A stretch of 64,000 bases of DNA from JAGVPT01 sp964642725 (GCA_964642725.1 CAZXQG010000009.1:1-64000), one strand, 5' to 3'. Shown: positions 7,951-17,276, numbered from the stretch's first letter. Notes: a model not told the origin generated them from the sequence alone. Made by a program: numbers and translations.

Positions 7951-9494
7951 TGTGTCCTCTTGTACCAAGCGTCGAGTACATTCAATATTGCATGCCGGAA
8001 ATCGTAATGCCGTGACCTGGCTAAATCTGCCGGGGCGAGTGGTTCGTTTTGAGGACGTTTATGGGGAAGCGTTAGAAGAGGGATAGTCCCCTCAGAATTC
8101 ACTATTGCTTCTTCACCGTTGGGGAAGGCAATACGCCAGTACACTCCAGCATTCAGATCGGTGCTGTGAGCCGTCAACTCGTTTCTCTCCTGGTCGAAAT
8201 GATGCGTCCACACAGTCTCATCCCGCGTTCTCCACCACGATGCGTACTCTGGATAGGAATAGTTATCAATGTTCTTTGAGCGGACATATTCAAAAACGTC
8301 TTCAAAGAGGTCCAGATGGTGATGCGTTGGGTGGTGATAAAGGCAGAGAGGCTCGCGTTGCAAGAGCTTCGTGTCAATAAGCTGCCGAAAATATCTCTTC
8401 ATCTCGTTTGCTGAATACCCTGCACGCCTCATGCTCCCGACGCATATCGGATGTATTGGGAGCTGCATAACCGGAGAAAATTTATCGCCCACGAAGGGGA
8501 AAAATGGAAGATCGTCATAATCCAAACTAAATTCCGATGAAAAACCGGCGCCGATTTGTTCGAACACTGATGCAATGGATGCATTCCACGTTCCGTACGG
8601 TGCTGCAGCGCCTTTGGGATGAAGCCCCTGAGCATTCAGCAACGACAATGCTTTTAGAATATTTTGAAGATTCTTTTCCTCTGTAGGAAACGTGATGTGA
8701 TCGTAACAATGGATGCCGACATCTTGCTGCCCGAAATCCCTGAATCGCGACAGCCACTGCTCGTGGCTTTTTGTGTCGATAAACCAAATTGCCCGTATCG
8801 AGTGGTTCTTACATAACTCATGAAGATCATTGATTTCTGCAAGCGATCCCTGGTCGGAGTCTACTCGGAAAGTGAAAATGGTTTTCCTCTCTTCAGGAAA
8901 ATACCATTTATGGACAAACGGAATTTCTCTTTCATGATGAAGAAACTGTAGTATATCGGTGATAAATCGCCGAAGGTTACCTTTGGAAACTGTTGCTACG
9001 ATTTCATTGGGTAGTCTGTCTTTGTCGAAATAGAAATTCTTTCTCTTTGAGCGCGTATCAAGGATAAGAGCATTAATATCGAAGGGAATAGAAGCAAAGA
9101 TTCCTTTCCCGATTCTTCGGATCGAGTGCAGATGATGTTTTTTATTGTAAGAATCTGCATCCGCACTTCCAGATGAATAGATATCCATCATTGCTGTTTG
9201 CGCGAAATTGCCGAACAGAGACGGCGGCAGAGAAGCAAAATATTTCTTTTTTAGTCTCGAAGTGACCAAACCTTGGGCGGAATTGCCAAGAGCAAGAACA
9301 GCACCGCCTTCCTGAAGATATTCCTCCAGAAGTTTTTCCTGCAGCGAAGTGGGCGGAGTGTTAATGACAATTGCAGAAAAATCTCGGGGGCTGAGTTCAT
9401 CCGAAGCGGAAATCGGTTTCCAGTTGACGCCAATTTGGCGGAAGAGAATCTCCCATCCAGGCTCGGAACGTAGAATACCTATTGTAAGTCTCAC
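7947..9494 (-). CDS. Polysaccharide deacetylase-like protein, three-part
   Basis: 515 residues in three parts. The N-terminal about 150 residues look like a ThuA/glutamine-amidotransferase-like fold with a SAIVINTP strand and a GGAVLALGNS loop. The middle is a NodB-type deacetylase barrel with the metal Asp in FRVDSDQG, the paired histidines in GIHCYDH, and AAPYGTWN as the Arg/Pro motif equivalent. The C-terminal part is a beta-rich tail (ELTAHSTDLNAGVYWRIAFP). It probably trims acetyl groups from a glycan made by the neighbouring enzymes. Both ends overlap neighbours by 4 bp. Confidence 0.75.
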   Translation of the reverse strand: MRLTIGILRSEPGWEILFRQIGVNWKPISASDELSPRDFSAIVINTPPTSLQEKLLEEYLQEGGAVLALGNSAQGLVTSRLKKKYFASLPPSLFGNFAQTAMMDIYSSGSADADSYNKKHHLHSIRRIGKGIFASIPFDINALILDTRSKRKNFYFDKDRLPNEIVATVSKGNLRRFITDILQFLHHEREIPFVHKWYFPEERKTIFTFRVDSDQGSLAEINDLHELCKNHSIRAIWFIDTKSHEQWLSRFRDFGQQDVGIHCYDHITFPTEEKNLQNILKALSLLNAQGLHPKGAAAPYGTWNASIASVFEQIGAGFSSEFSLDYDDLPFFPFVGDKFSPVMQLPIHPICVGSMRRAGYSANEMKRYFRQLIDTKLLQREPLCLYHHPTHHHLDLFEDVFEYVRSKNIDNYSYPEYASWWRTRDETVWTHHFDQERNELTAHSTDLNAGVYWRIAFPNGEEAIVNSEGTIPLLTLPHKRPQNEPLAPADLARSRHYDFRHAILNVLDAWYKRTQ

Positions 9495-10906
9495 AGTAAT
9501 CGTTCTCTAAGAAATAAAATGTCGTCTTTTCCCACGCCTTTTAACAAGAATATAGAGATAGAATAGATTGCGACGCCGGTTGGAATCAATAAAAAAAGTC
9601 CGGCATGCGGGAGGCTAAGCAGGATCACTCCCATGATGGCCGAGCACACTGCTGGTTTTACAGGATTAAGAGCCAGCTTTCCGGAAATTGATTGACGGCA
9701 CTGGCGGTACATCAAGATCATCATCACGAATTCTCCGGCGACCATCCCGCACGAAGCTCCGGGCGCTTTCCAGTAGTATGTTAACGGAATGAGCGACACA
9801 AAGAGAACGCTTGATACCGCGACGATGACGGCCGAGTACCGCTTCTCTTTCCCTGCGGCTATCACAACAAAGGCAAAAATACTATTTAATATCGTAAAGA
9901 GAAAATAAAAAACAAGGATTTGAAGGAGAATGACCGAGTCTTCATACTGCGAACCGAAAACAAGCGTAACAAGGGGGCGGGCAAGCACAATTCCGCCGGT
10001 GCAAATCGGCAGGGTCGCAATCAACATATAATTGAGAATGCGGCTTACCTGATTACCAACCTCGGCCGGTGTTGCCGCGAAAGAGCGGGCGACCAAGGGA
10101 TAGAAGAGGATATACACTCCTCTGTCGATCGCGAGAAGAAAAAAAATCAGCTTTGATGCGGCGCTAAAATTACCAATATCGAACGCCGTTGCGAAGACAC
10201 CCAAAAGAATTACCGGCAGATTGAATACTGCCTGGCTAATGATCGCCGCAGCGCCGACTGGCAGTGATTGCCAGAGCAGCGATTTCCATCCAACGGTCAC
10301 CGGAGGCGCGTTGCTTATGTGGTTATCATCCTGTTCCCCCTTCCGGTAAATCCAAAAAAGTATTGCGGCATTCAGAATAGCGTTGACAAAATACGCAGCG
10401 GGCACCAACAAGACGTCATTATGCGATTTTACGAAACAAAAGAGGAGCACGACAAACGACATGAGCGATACCGCCCGGCTTGCACCCAAAGATGCAATGC
10501 GTTGTTTGCCTTGGTAAAACCATTCAGTTTGCAAGGCAACAGGCAGGAGGGAGGCAGAAAAAAGAATGATGACGAGTCGTATTGTGGTGTCCTGAACAAA
10601 GATGAAGGATGCAATCGTCATCACTGCGTACGAGAAAAGCGCCAGCATGAAACGCAGAGCCGTGACTCGTTTGATGACGGCTGCATCGTTCATGGATCTT
10701 TGGGAAACGATCCGCGTGCCGATAATATGTACGCCGGGACTTGAAATGATTAGTCCGTATGAAAAAACGGCGAGACCGAGATTAATGATACCAAATTGCT
10801 CGTTGCCAAGAGTTCGCGCCATATATGTTGTCGAGACAAAGCCCAGGAGGCGGGCAACAGCATCAAAGCCGAAGAGAGACGCGATATTTTTTGTGTGTGT
10901 TTTCAC
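9491..10906 (-). CDS. Wzx-type polysaccharide flippase (MOP superfamily)
   Basis: A 471-residue integral membrane protein with about 12-14 hydrophobic segments. The N-terminal pattern (LFGFDAVARLLGFVSTTYMARTLGNEQFGIINLGLA is split by a short loop) is that of O-antigen/teichoic-acid flippases. It should move an undecaprenyl-linked oligosaccharide across the inner membrane. It is joined to neighbours by 4-bp overlaps at both ends, between a GT4 and the deacetylase-like gene. No Wzy polymerase is seen in the run. Confidence 0.87.
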   Translation of the reverse strand: MKTHTKNIASLFGFDAVARLLGFVSTTYMARTLGNEQFGIINLGLAVFSYGLIISSPGVHIIGTRIVSQRSMNDAAVIKRVTALRFMLALFSYAVMTIASFIFVQDTTIRLVIILFSASLLPVALQTEWFYQGKQRIASLGASRAVSLMSFVVLLFCFVKSHNDVLLVPAAYFVNAILNAAILFWIYRKGEQDDNHISNAPPVTVGWKSLLWQSLPVGAAAIISQAVFNLPVILLGVFATAFDIGNFSAASKLIFFLLAIDRGVYILFYPLVARSFAATPAEVGNQVSRILNYMLIATLPICTGGIVLARPLVTLVFGSQYEDSVILLQILVFYFLFTILNSIFAFVVIAAGKEKRYSAVIVAVSSVLFVSLIPLTYYWKAPGASCGMVAGEFVMMILMYRQCRQSISGKLALNPVKPAVCSAIMGVILLSLPHAGLFLLIPTGVAIYSISIFLLKGVGKDDILFLRERLL

Positions 10907-11886
10907 TGCATGAGTTTCGCTATTGCTCTTTTGATGGCTTCTTCTCGTTGTGACAATGTAAATTGAGAAGCAATTCGGGCTCGCGCGCGTTCGCCGTGGT
11001 CGGACGGGCCGCTCATTCCTTTCCGGATGGCTTCAACGGTTTGTTCCTCATCGCTATATCCCACCAGGAAGCCGGTATCTCCGATTACGGTCGGAATGCC
11101 TCCGACCGTTGTTCCTATTGGAATACATTCGCACAACATTGCCTCGCATAGGGCATTCGGCAAGCCTTCGCGATATGACAGCTGGCAGTAGATGCGCGCT
11201 TGCTGATACGATTGGCGCACTTGTTCCCGCGTAGAAAAGGAACAGCATTCAACATTGGGCGGGACAACGAGCGCCGAAGCAACAAGGGGACTGATTCCGA
11301 TTATCTTGAATCGGATGTCGGGTAGTTTTCGTGCAACGGAAATGAAGATATCAATCCCTTTGAGTTTTGCCCGCATCATATCCGGACAGGATGCGACTGT
11401 CAATACAAGCTCTTCTTTGTCTCTCGAAGGTTTCCAAAAATCTGCGTCATAGCCTGTCGGCACGATCGTGATGTTGTCTCCGCCATAGTGAGCCAATCGT
11501 TCCGCCTCACTCTTCAGAAATTGATCGACGGCAAGAACGGCACTAGCATGGGTGATGCCATAGCGGACAAGCGGAGCTTTCCACCAACTGTTCCAGATGC
11601 CATAGCGAAGTTCTTTCTCCTTTGCAACATCAACACCGCCAAGGATAAGAATCGAATGTTTCCCGAAAAGATGAGCAAAGACGATCAACAAGGATGAGTA
11701 TACAGATGCGAACCATGAAAAGGTCAGGTCGGCGTCGAAAAGCTTTCGAACAAGAAGGATCGGCGCTCTCCATCCATGTGCAACAAGAGTTGTGACATCA
11801 AAATTCTTTTGCAGAATTCGAATGTCTTCGTCAATGAACGATGAATGAAAAGTTGCCGTGAATAGTATGTGTGGTCGGCGAGCCAA
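10903..11886 (-). CDS. Glycosyltransferase family 4
   Basis: A 327-residue GT-B enzyme. A mid-protein phosphate/nucleotide region has TIVPTGYDADFWKPS, followed by SYREGLPNALCEAMLCECIPIGTTVGG with the GT4 E-X7-E glutamates. The N-terminus lacks a signal and begins MARRPHILFTATFHSSF. It probably adds a sugar to the lipid-linked glycan moved by the adjacent flippase, whose start it overlaps by 4 bp. It lies 18 bp after a PorV-like gene, so the glycan and outer-membrane genes may share one transcript. Confidence 0.87.
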   Translation of the reverse strand: MARRPHILFTATFHSSFIDEDIRILQKNFDVTTLVAHGWRAPILLVRKLFDADLTFSWFASVYSSLLIVFAHLFGKHSILILGGVDVAKEKELRYGIWNSWWKAPLVRYGITHASAVLAVDQFLKSEAERLAHYGGDNITIVPTGYDADFWKPSRDKEELVLTVASCPDMMRAKLKGIDIFISVARKLPDIRFKIIGISPLVASALVVPPNVECCSFSTREQVRQSYQQARIYCQLSYREGLPNALCEAMLCECIPIGTTVGGIPTVIGDTGFLVGYSDEEQTVEAIRKGMSGPSDHGERARARIASQFTLSQREEAIKRAIAKLMQ

Positions 11887-11904
11887 CGAATTGCAATCCT
11901 GAGT

Positions 11905-12807
11905 TTACAGGCTGAAGGTCAGCGCAAACGTGTGAGTGTTACCCAAATCATCCAGAAACGGAACGAACGCATAGTCGACTTGAACTAACCCGTAGTGAAT
12001 ACCGAATCCGGCGGAGAATCCTTTTGCATCATAGCCAAACTGATATCCTGCACGAAGCGCAAGGAAGGAGTTGTAGACGACTTCACTCCCCAGATCAATT
12101 CGTGTACCGGTGTCTTTGAATGTTTTTAAGGCATCGCTCGCAAGGGTAAGGCCGAAATTGTCTGCAATCGTGCTCTGGAATGCGACGCCGAGCCGAACGT
12201 TTGCAGGGAGGACGATGGCTTCGTTCAAGAGCGTGCTCATCGACCCGATGTTTGCTATGACGGCGGCGAATGATAAGTTTCCGTTATACTGATAGCGTGC
12301 TCCAATGTCAAATGCCGCGCCGTCTGATTCATTAACATAGATTTTTTCGTACAAGAATTTGCCCGTTGCTCCTATGCTGAGCGAGGTGTCGATCCGCCAA
12401 CTTGCTGCCGCTGAAATCGCGAGGTCATGGAGTCCGAATGTTCCCTCCGCCGGGCCGGGCTGCTGGCGGATTTCAATGCCGTCGACGTTTGTTGAATTCA
12501 GTCCGAAGCCGAAAGTAAAGCTCTTGGAATGAATAGTTGAACCGAGAAATTCTGTAGTTGTTCCAAACACCCATTGTTTATGCATCAAGGTCACTTCGTC
12601 GCCTGTACTGAACGAAATCCCGGCTGGGTTGTAATACACGCCGGACGCATCGTTGGATAAAGCGCTGTATGCTTCCCCCATGCCTATCGCCCGTCCGCCG
12701 ACCCCCAGTTTCAAAAATGCAAGTCCGGTTGAAGCATTTTCCGTCTGGGCCGATACGGAAAATGCCGTAATGATAACAATAAGGAGAAATATTTTTGTCC
12801 GTGTCAT
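11905..12807 (-). CDS. PorV/PorQ-family outer-membrane beta-barrel protein
   Basis: A 300-residue protein with a signal peptide (MTRTKIFLLIVIITAFSVSAQ). It has the family hallmark FLKLGVGGRAIGMGEAYSALSNDASGVYYNPAGI at residues about 30-63, then alternating beta-strands ending in an aromatic-rich strand with terminal FSL. PorV-type barrels act as shuttle or outer-membrane partners of type IX secretion in Bacteroidetes, and relatives are widespread in Ignavibacteria. It follows a second family member by 10 bp. Confidence 0.82.
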   Translation of the reverse strand: MTRTKIFLLIVIITAFSVSAQTENASTGLAFLKLGVGGRAIGMGEAYSALSNDASGVYYNPAGISFSTGDEVTLMHKQWVFGTTTEFLGSTIHSKSFTFGFGLNSTNVDGIEIRQQPGPAEGTFGLHDLAISAAASWRIDTSLSIGATGKFLYEKIYVNESDGAAFDIGARYQYNGNLSFAAVIANIGSMSTLLNEAIVLPANVRLGVAFQSTIADNFGLTLASDALKTFKDTGTRIDLGSEVVYNSFLALRAGYQFGYDAKGFSAGFGIHYGLVQVDYAFVPFLDDLGNTHTFALTFSL

Positions 12808-12817
12808 AATCCTATCA

Positions 12818-13762
12818 TTAGAATCTTGTGGAAAGGGAAATAATATGCATCCCGAAAAGTCCGTACGGTTCTATGACATACGCATAATTAATTATCGGAG
12901 TAAAATTAGCTGAACCTATCCGGACGGTAAAACCAAATGTCGGAGCTGCCTGAGCAGGTACTTTGAGATCCCAGTGGTCAAGTCCGGCACGAACAGTGAA
13001 TTGATCGCTCAGATTCAATTCCCCGCCCATGCGAATAATGTTTGTGCTTTTATTGCTGTTCTCGAAGTCAAAGGAAATCAATCCGAGACTATCATTGAAT
13101 GCATAGCTTAACCCAACTTTCCTAAGAAGCGGAAAAGGTTCAACTGTTGAATTCCCTTGATCGCCGTACAGGTTAGAAGTATCCCACTTATATTTTGAGC
13201 TAATATCTTGGACAGCAATTCCAAGCGTAAGATTGTTCGAAAGGCGGACGATGCCGCCGGCGTCAATGCCAAGATCCGTCGACGAAACATTTTCGTACAG
13301 GCGATAGTAATAAATCTTCAATCCAATCCCGAGCGAAATAATCTTCGACATTTTATTGGCAAACGCAAATGAAAATTGATTTTCTGAAGTAAACAGGTCT
13401 CCAGTTTGAAATCCATCGGCATCGCGCCCGTCGATTTTGCTGACACCGGCATTAATGATACCAACTGAAAATCCGGCAGTAGGTCTAATAGCCTGCGAGT
13501 ATGAAAGAGTGTTCAGGGATCGGTCAAGTGAGAGCAGGCCGTACGAGACTGCTGCAACCCTGTCCGACAGGAACGGCGTCACGGCTGGGTTGTAGAAACT
13601 TGTGATGTCGCCGTCGACGACGGCGGTAAGCGCATTGCCCATCCCCATGCCGCGTGCTCCGAAACCAAGGCGCGAAAATGCGCCCGGAGTTCCTGCGAGT
13701 TGCGCATCAACAGGAGCCGCAAGAACCGCAACGAGAGTAATGACGGAATACAAAAATCGCAT
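12818..13762 (-). CDS. PorV/PorQ-family outer-membrane beta-barrel protein
   Basis: A paralogue of its downstream neighbour: signal peptide (MRFLYSVITLVAVLAAPVDAQ), then FSRLGFGARGMGMGNALTAVVDGDITSFYNPAV, the same Gly/Met-rich loop followed by beta-barrel strands. I place the start at the ATG at 13762, which begins the signal peptide and gives 314 residues. A TTG at 13786 would overlap the upstream gene and put eight unlikely residues before it. The barrel ends SLSTRF with a C-terminal aromatic. It probably works with the BNR-repeat exported protein encoded just upstream. Confidence 0.8.
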   Translation of the reverse strand: MRFLYSVITLVAVLAAPVDAQLAGTPGAFSRLGFGARGMGMGNALTAVVDGDITSFYNPAVTPFLSDRVAAVSYGLLSLDRSLNTLSYSQAIRPTAGFSVGIINAGVSKIDGRDADGFQTGDLFTSENQFSFAFANKMSKIISLGIGLKIYYYRLYENVSSTDLGIDAGGIVRLSNNLTLGIAVQDISSKYKWDTSNLYGDQGNSTVEPFPLLRKVGLSYAFNDSLGLISFDFENSNKSTNIIRMGGELNLSDQFTVRAGLDHWDLKVPAQAAPTFGFTVRIGSANFTPIINYAYVIEPYGLFGMHIISLSTRF

Positions 13763-13772
13763 GCTCGTGCAC

Positions 13773-15341
13773 TTATTGAAGGACAAGTATTTTCCCCCAG
13801 ATCGGGTTCTCGGTTCCTACGATGACCTGATAAAAATAAGGGCCATTTGAAACCTGCCGTCCGTTATCGTTCTTACCATCCCAGATTTCATCGTGTTCTG
13901 CAACTCCTCCGCGATTTGCATCTGAGACCACCGTTCGCACTAAATTCATTCCAAAATCAAAAACACGAATTGTGACATTTGCCGAAATCTGATCAACCGA
14001 ATAATGCATCCGAACACTTTCATTAGCGGGTGAAAAAGGGTTTGGGTATGCATAGGTAGAGTGGTTGGACGAGAGAGGCTGAGCGGCATGAAGAATGCTC
14101 CAAGAAGATCCGAAAAGGTGTGCGCTATTGTCTTCGGTGTAAGCAGTCCCGTCGTCGCCGCCAAACCAGACGGTATCACCCCGTAGGTCAACAGCATAAA
14201 ATTGCGTTGGTGAAAAAATTCGTTGTTTTGTCACATTGTCGTATATCGTTCCAGTTTGCGACCAGGATGTTCCAATGTCCGACGACCGATATATCCCATT
14301 GTCGGTGACAGCATATACAATAGAATCCTTAAACCCAATGTTGTGACAAAATTCTCCAAGCAGAGTTGTGCTCCACGTTTGGCCGCTGTCAGCAGAAAAA
14401 CTTACACCACGTTTTTCATCGGCACCTTCGGCGTTGACGGTTCCAGCCCATATAATTGAGTGCGCCGCAAAATTCTGTTTATGAAGTGCTACGACAAAAT
14501 TTCCTGATATGGGGGAAATTTGATTCGTATGATTGTACTTAACCCATGATTGTCCCCCGTCCGTTGTTTTGTTGATTCCGCCTGCGGTTCCGATCCAAAT
14601 ATGGGACCAATTCTCTGCATAAACAGAAAATGCCCGGTGGTTGAGATTTCCTGTTAACCCAAGATCTCCGGCTACAGGCGAAACGTCAAATACCAATGAA
14701 TCCATCGGAGAAATACTATCAAGGTTGTCCGGAGGGATGATAACAATTTGCCATGTTTTTCCATTGTCGGTAGACTTGCGGGCCATTCCAGCGTACGATG
14801 CAATCCATACGGCGCTGTCCGTTGCAGCTATGTCGTATGTAATATTATTAACATCTGTTTTCACGCCGAGAGCCGGTATTTTATTTTTTCCATAAAGCAG
14901 CGTGTCAATATTCTGGGAATCCCGTGGCTGCGGAATGACTGTCCAAGTGTCTCCCCAATCCGCTGAGTACCGAAGGCCGCTTCCTACTGGGAGGGAGCTG
15001 CCGTCAACGGTTGTATCGTGGGCTGTGGCAACCCAAACATCGCTGTTGTGGATTGCAATCGCTGAAATATCTTCTTCGCCAAATGAGGGCTGGCCATAGT
15101 AATTTGTCCATGTTAGACCTCCATCGGTTGACCGGCTTAACCCTTTTCCGGTACCAAGCCAAATGGTAGTTCCCGAAATGACAATATCTGTCACGCTATT
15201 ACTCAGGGGAGTTAGCAAAGAGGATGTGGATGTGGTGCGTTCAAGTTTGTATGAACCTTCGCGAAGTATTTGCCCCTCCGAAGTGACTGCGGAAAACAAG
15301 CTTGAGAGCAGGATGAAGGAGAGGAGCAAGATCGGTTTCAT
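13773..15341 (-). CDS. Secreted BNR/Asp-box repeat protein with FlgD-like (type IX style) C-terminal domain
   Basis: 522 residues with a signal peptide. A beta-propeller region has repeated Asp-box motifs of the S-x-D-x-G-x-T-W type (STDGGLTWTN, SADWGDTWTV, STDNGKTWQI, TTDGGQSWVK, SADSGQTWST, SSDIGTSWSQ). After about residue 430 a YAYPNPFSPANESVRMHYSV segment opens an Ig-like FlgD/T9SS-type C-terminal domain ending YFYQVIVGTENPIWGKILVLQ. It is probably exported to the cell surface or medium. Its ligand or activity is unknown. It overlaps the upstream lipoprotein gene by 4 bp. Confidence 0.85.
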   Translation of the reverse strand: MKPILLLSFILLSSLFSAVTSEGQILREGSYKLERTTSTSSLLTPLSNSVTDIVISGTTIWLGTGKGLSRSTDGGLTWTNYYGQPSFGEEDISAIAIHNSDVWVATAHDTTVDGSSLPVGSGLRYSADWGDTWTVIPQPRDSQNIDTLLYGKNKIPALGVKTDVNNITYDIAATDSAVWIASYAGMARKSTDNGKTWQIVIIPPDNLDSISPMDSLVFDVSPVAGDLGLTGNLNHRAFSVYAENWSHIWIGTAGGINKTTDGGQSWVKYNHTNQISPISGNFVVALHKQNFAAHSIIWAGTVNAEGADEKRGVSFSADSGQTWSTTLLGEFCHNIGFKDSIVYAVTDNGIYRSSDIGTSWSQTGTIYDNVTKQRIFSPTQFYAVDLRGDTVWFGGDDGTAYTEDNSAHLFGSSWSILHAAQPLSSNHSTYAYPNPFSPANESVRMHYSVDQISANVTIRVFDFGMNLVRTVVSDANRGGVAEHDEIWDGKNDNGRQVSNGPYFYQVIVGTENPIWGKILVLQ

Positions 15342-16165
15342 TTAATGAAAATCCTTTTGGTCAGAACGTTAGATGACTCTCCGCTTCGATCCGTTGCCAT
15401 GAATGAAAAATCACGATATGTGTTCCCTGTTGTCGAACTGGTTAGCGGAATCGTTAAAGTGTATATCCCATCCCCGGCGACCGCGTCTCCGCTCTTGAGG
15501 CCAAATGGAGTCAGATTTGCCGGGGTGAGGTTGCCGTCGTCGAACATTGGATAAATGGCGACAACGCTGTTGTCGGGGCGGCGGGATGTAAAACTTACGC
15601 CAGCAATATCTTGAAGCCCGTCTGAATCCGAAACCGCAACAGTTATTTTAAGGAACGTCGTATCGCCCGCCGGTGGAACACTAACCGTGTCGGCCATGAC
15701 GATATCGTAAACGATTGGTCTGTGGTCGTTGTTTTTCACGACAATGGTTTGCGATAAGGCATTGCTTCTGTTTTCGGCGTCATTTACTGCTATCGCTTGA
15801 AATTGCACGCCATAAGTTCCTACATCTTGTTTCAGAATGTGGAAGGGAGTGCTGGCAGAAAATTTTCCAGCGAAGTCGGTCAACGTACCGGATAAGAGAA
15901 CATTTCCTTCTGGATCGAACAAAGTGTAGGTTACCAGCGCGCTTGACGATCCGGTATCAACCGAGGCGGAAAAAATGATCGTCGTATCAATTGGACTGGT
16001 TGGTTGAATCCCAAGATGAGTAACATCGATGAAACCTGGAGAGGCAGAAGCGTTGATGACGAAGGGGGGTGCGGTTGTATCGACGACCCCCTTATCGGCG
16101 ATCCTGCATCCGCCGGCAAGACAGAGCAAAAGTAAACAAAGAAGATTTTTCATTCCACTATTCAT
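15338..16165 (-). CDS. Lipoprotein with Ig-like/cadherin-like domains
   Basis: A 275-residue lipoprotein. The signal sequence ends in the lipobox LAGGC, so Cys20 would be acylated. The rest is beta-rich with repeated Asp/Asn-containing motifs (DTTAPPFVINAS, VAVSDSDGLQDIAGVSF, DRSGESSNVLTKRI) as in bacterial Ig-like domains. The ATG at 16165 is used. A second ATG at 16153 would still give a lipobox. Its start abuts the U-run of a hairpin and overlaps the stop of a 13-codon leader frame. It heads the run leading to the BNR protein and the PorV pair. Confidence 0.75.
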   Translation of the reverse strand: MNSGMKNLLCLLLLCLAGGCRIADKGVVDTTAPPFVINASASPGFIDVTHLGIQPTSPIDTTIIFSASVDTGSSSALVTYTLFDPEGNVLLSGTLTDFAGKFSASTPFHILKQDVGTYGVQFQAIAVNDAENRSNALSQTIVVKNNDHRPIVYDIVMADTVSVPPAGDTTFLKITVAVSDSDGLQDIAGVSFTSRRPDNSVVAIYPMFDDGNLTPANLTPFGLKSGDAVAGDGIYTLTIPLTSSTTGNTYRDFSFMATDRSGESSNVLTKRIFIK

Positions 16166-16203
16166 AAAAAAACCGAGGACTGCGTCAGCCGCTCGGTTGT
16201 CAT
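16162..16203 (-). CDS. Possible 13-codon leader peptide
   Basis: A short frame MTTERLTQSSVFL runs through a terminator-like hairpin. It ends at a TGA overlapping the ATG of the lipoprotein gene (ATGA). A weak AAGAGA lies nine bases before its ATG. If translated, a ribosome would cover the hairpin and couple to the downstream start. There is no homology evidence for it; it is proposed from layout only. Confidence 0.35.
   Translation of the reverse strand: MTTERLTQSSVFL
16166..16198 (-). terminator. Terminator-like hairpin abutting the lipoprotein start codon (possible attenuator)
   Basis: On the minus strand AACCGAG, a 14-nt loop and CTCGGTT are followed by a run of Us that runs straight into the AUG. 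The loop contains CGCAGTC, which is perfectly complementary to GACTGCG just upstream of the first arm. A mutually exclusive or pseudoknotted fold is therefore possible. It could also end the M50 protease transcript. Confidence 0.6.
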
Positions 16204-16301
16204 GCGCAGTCTCTTATTATTGCTGAAGGGTTTACAACAACACAATAAAAGAGTATCAATCTTGTCGATAAGAGAATGCGAAAGTATTAAGTTCTTATAG
16301 A

Positions 16302-16330
16302 ATTGTACAAAAAGTTCGCTTTAAAGTCAA
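16302..16330 (-). promoter_or_regulatory. Promoter candidate for the lipoprotein leader
   Basis: On the minus strand TTGACT (16325-16330), a 17-bp spacer and TACAAT (16302-16307). The predicted start near 16295 gives a leader of about 130 nt that ends in the terminator-like hairpin. Confidence 0.6.
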
Positions 16331-16337
16331 CGTTTCG

Positions 16338-17276
16338 TTACAGAGGGATTGTAAATGGAGTTGGGATAAACGAAAGACATAGAATACCAAACGTCGCCCA
16401 TCCTACGTTCTTTCTAAATTCGTCTAGTGGAGTTTCATCTATTACTGGGGGATGGTCAATTTTGACGACAAAGAAAAGGATGAGACCCCAAAACAGCCAT
16501 CCCGTCCATCCGATGGGGAAAGATATATTCAATAGAGGGAGTAGTCCAAGCAGGCCAATAACGATGATGGCAGCAAAAGCTGAGCGAGCGACAATTTTAT
16601 GGTGAGGTCCAAACATCGTGTATGCCAGATGGCCGCCGTCCAGTTGGCCGACGGGCAGCAAGTTCATCGAAGTAACGAACAAACCAAACCAGCCGGCGCA
16701 CAGAAAGGGATAATGGTACATTTCAGTCATAGGAGGAACAAATTGATTTGCTGGATTTGTAAAAAGGAAGGAAAGAAATTGATACAGCAACGGATTCCCA
16801 AAGGTTAGGTCAATCCCTCCAGCGGGTTGTGTCTCGGAAAAATACTGAGGATGTATTGACAATATGAATTCTTTTCCAGGCAAAGCGATAAACCCATACG
16901 ACAGAACTAACAACGTTGCGACAAACCCTGCGATCGGTCCCGCGACTCCGATGTCGAACATAATTTTTTTTGAGGGTATCGCAGTTTTTGTTTTGATGAC
17001 CGCCCCGAGGGTCCCAAAATTAACGACACTTGGAAGAGTGGGGAATGGGATAAAATACGGTAACGTTGCGTCGACTCCGTGAAACCTGGCGGCAAAATAA
17101 TGTCCGAATTCATGGCATGTAAGAATAAAGAGAATTGAAAGTGAATACGGAATTCCGTAGCCGAAGTTATTGAGATCAAACGGATCGCGGTTTAGCCACT
17201 GGACCCCTGCGACAGTAACAGTAAAAAAACAGGCAAGAAAGAGACTGAGGTGGATGGCGATCTTTGAGGGTTTCAC
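16338..17276 (-). CDS. Site-2 protease family (M50) membrane metalloprotease
   Basis: A 312-residue polytopic protein with the zinc motif HEFGH at residues 55-59 inside a membrane segment, and the third-ligand motif NLLPVGQLDGGH at 205-216. No PDZ domain is present. This fits the cyanobacterial/plant EGY-like subgroup of S2P enzymes that cut membrane-bound substrates. A TMF/loop-rich middle region has a PFPTLPS motif. It stands alone, between the lipoprotein leader and a gene-poor stretch. Its substrate cannot be inferred from context. Confidence 0.9.
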   Translation of the reverse strand: MKPSKIAIHLSLFLACFFTVTVAGVQWLNRDPFDLNNFGYGIPYSLSILFILTCHEFGHYFAARFHGVDATLPYFIPFPTLPSVVNFGTLGAVIKTKTAIPSKKIMFDIGVAGPIAGFVATLLVLSYGFIALPGKEFILSIHPQYFSETQPAGGIDLTFGNPLLYQFLSFLFTNPANQFVPPMTEMYHYPFLCAGWFGLFVTSMNLLPVGQLDGGHLAYTMFGPHHKIVARSAFAAIIVIGLLGLLPLLNISFPIGWTGWLFWGLILFFVVKIDHPPVIDETPLDEFRKNVGWATFGILCLSFIPTPFTIPL

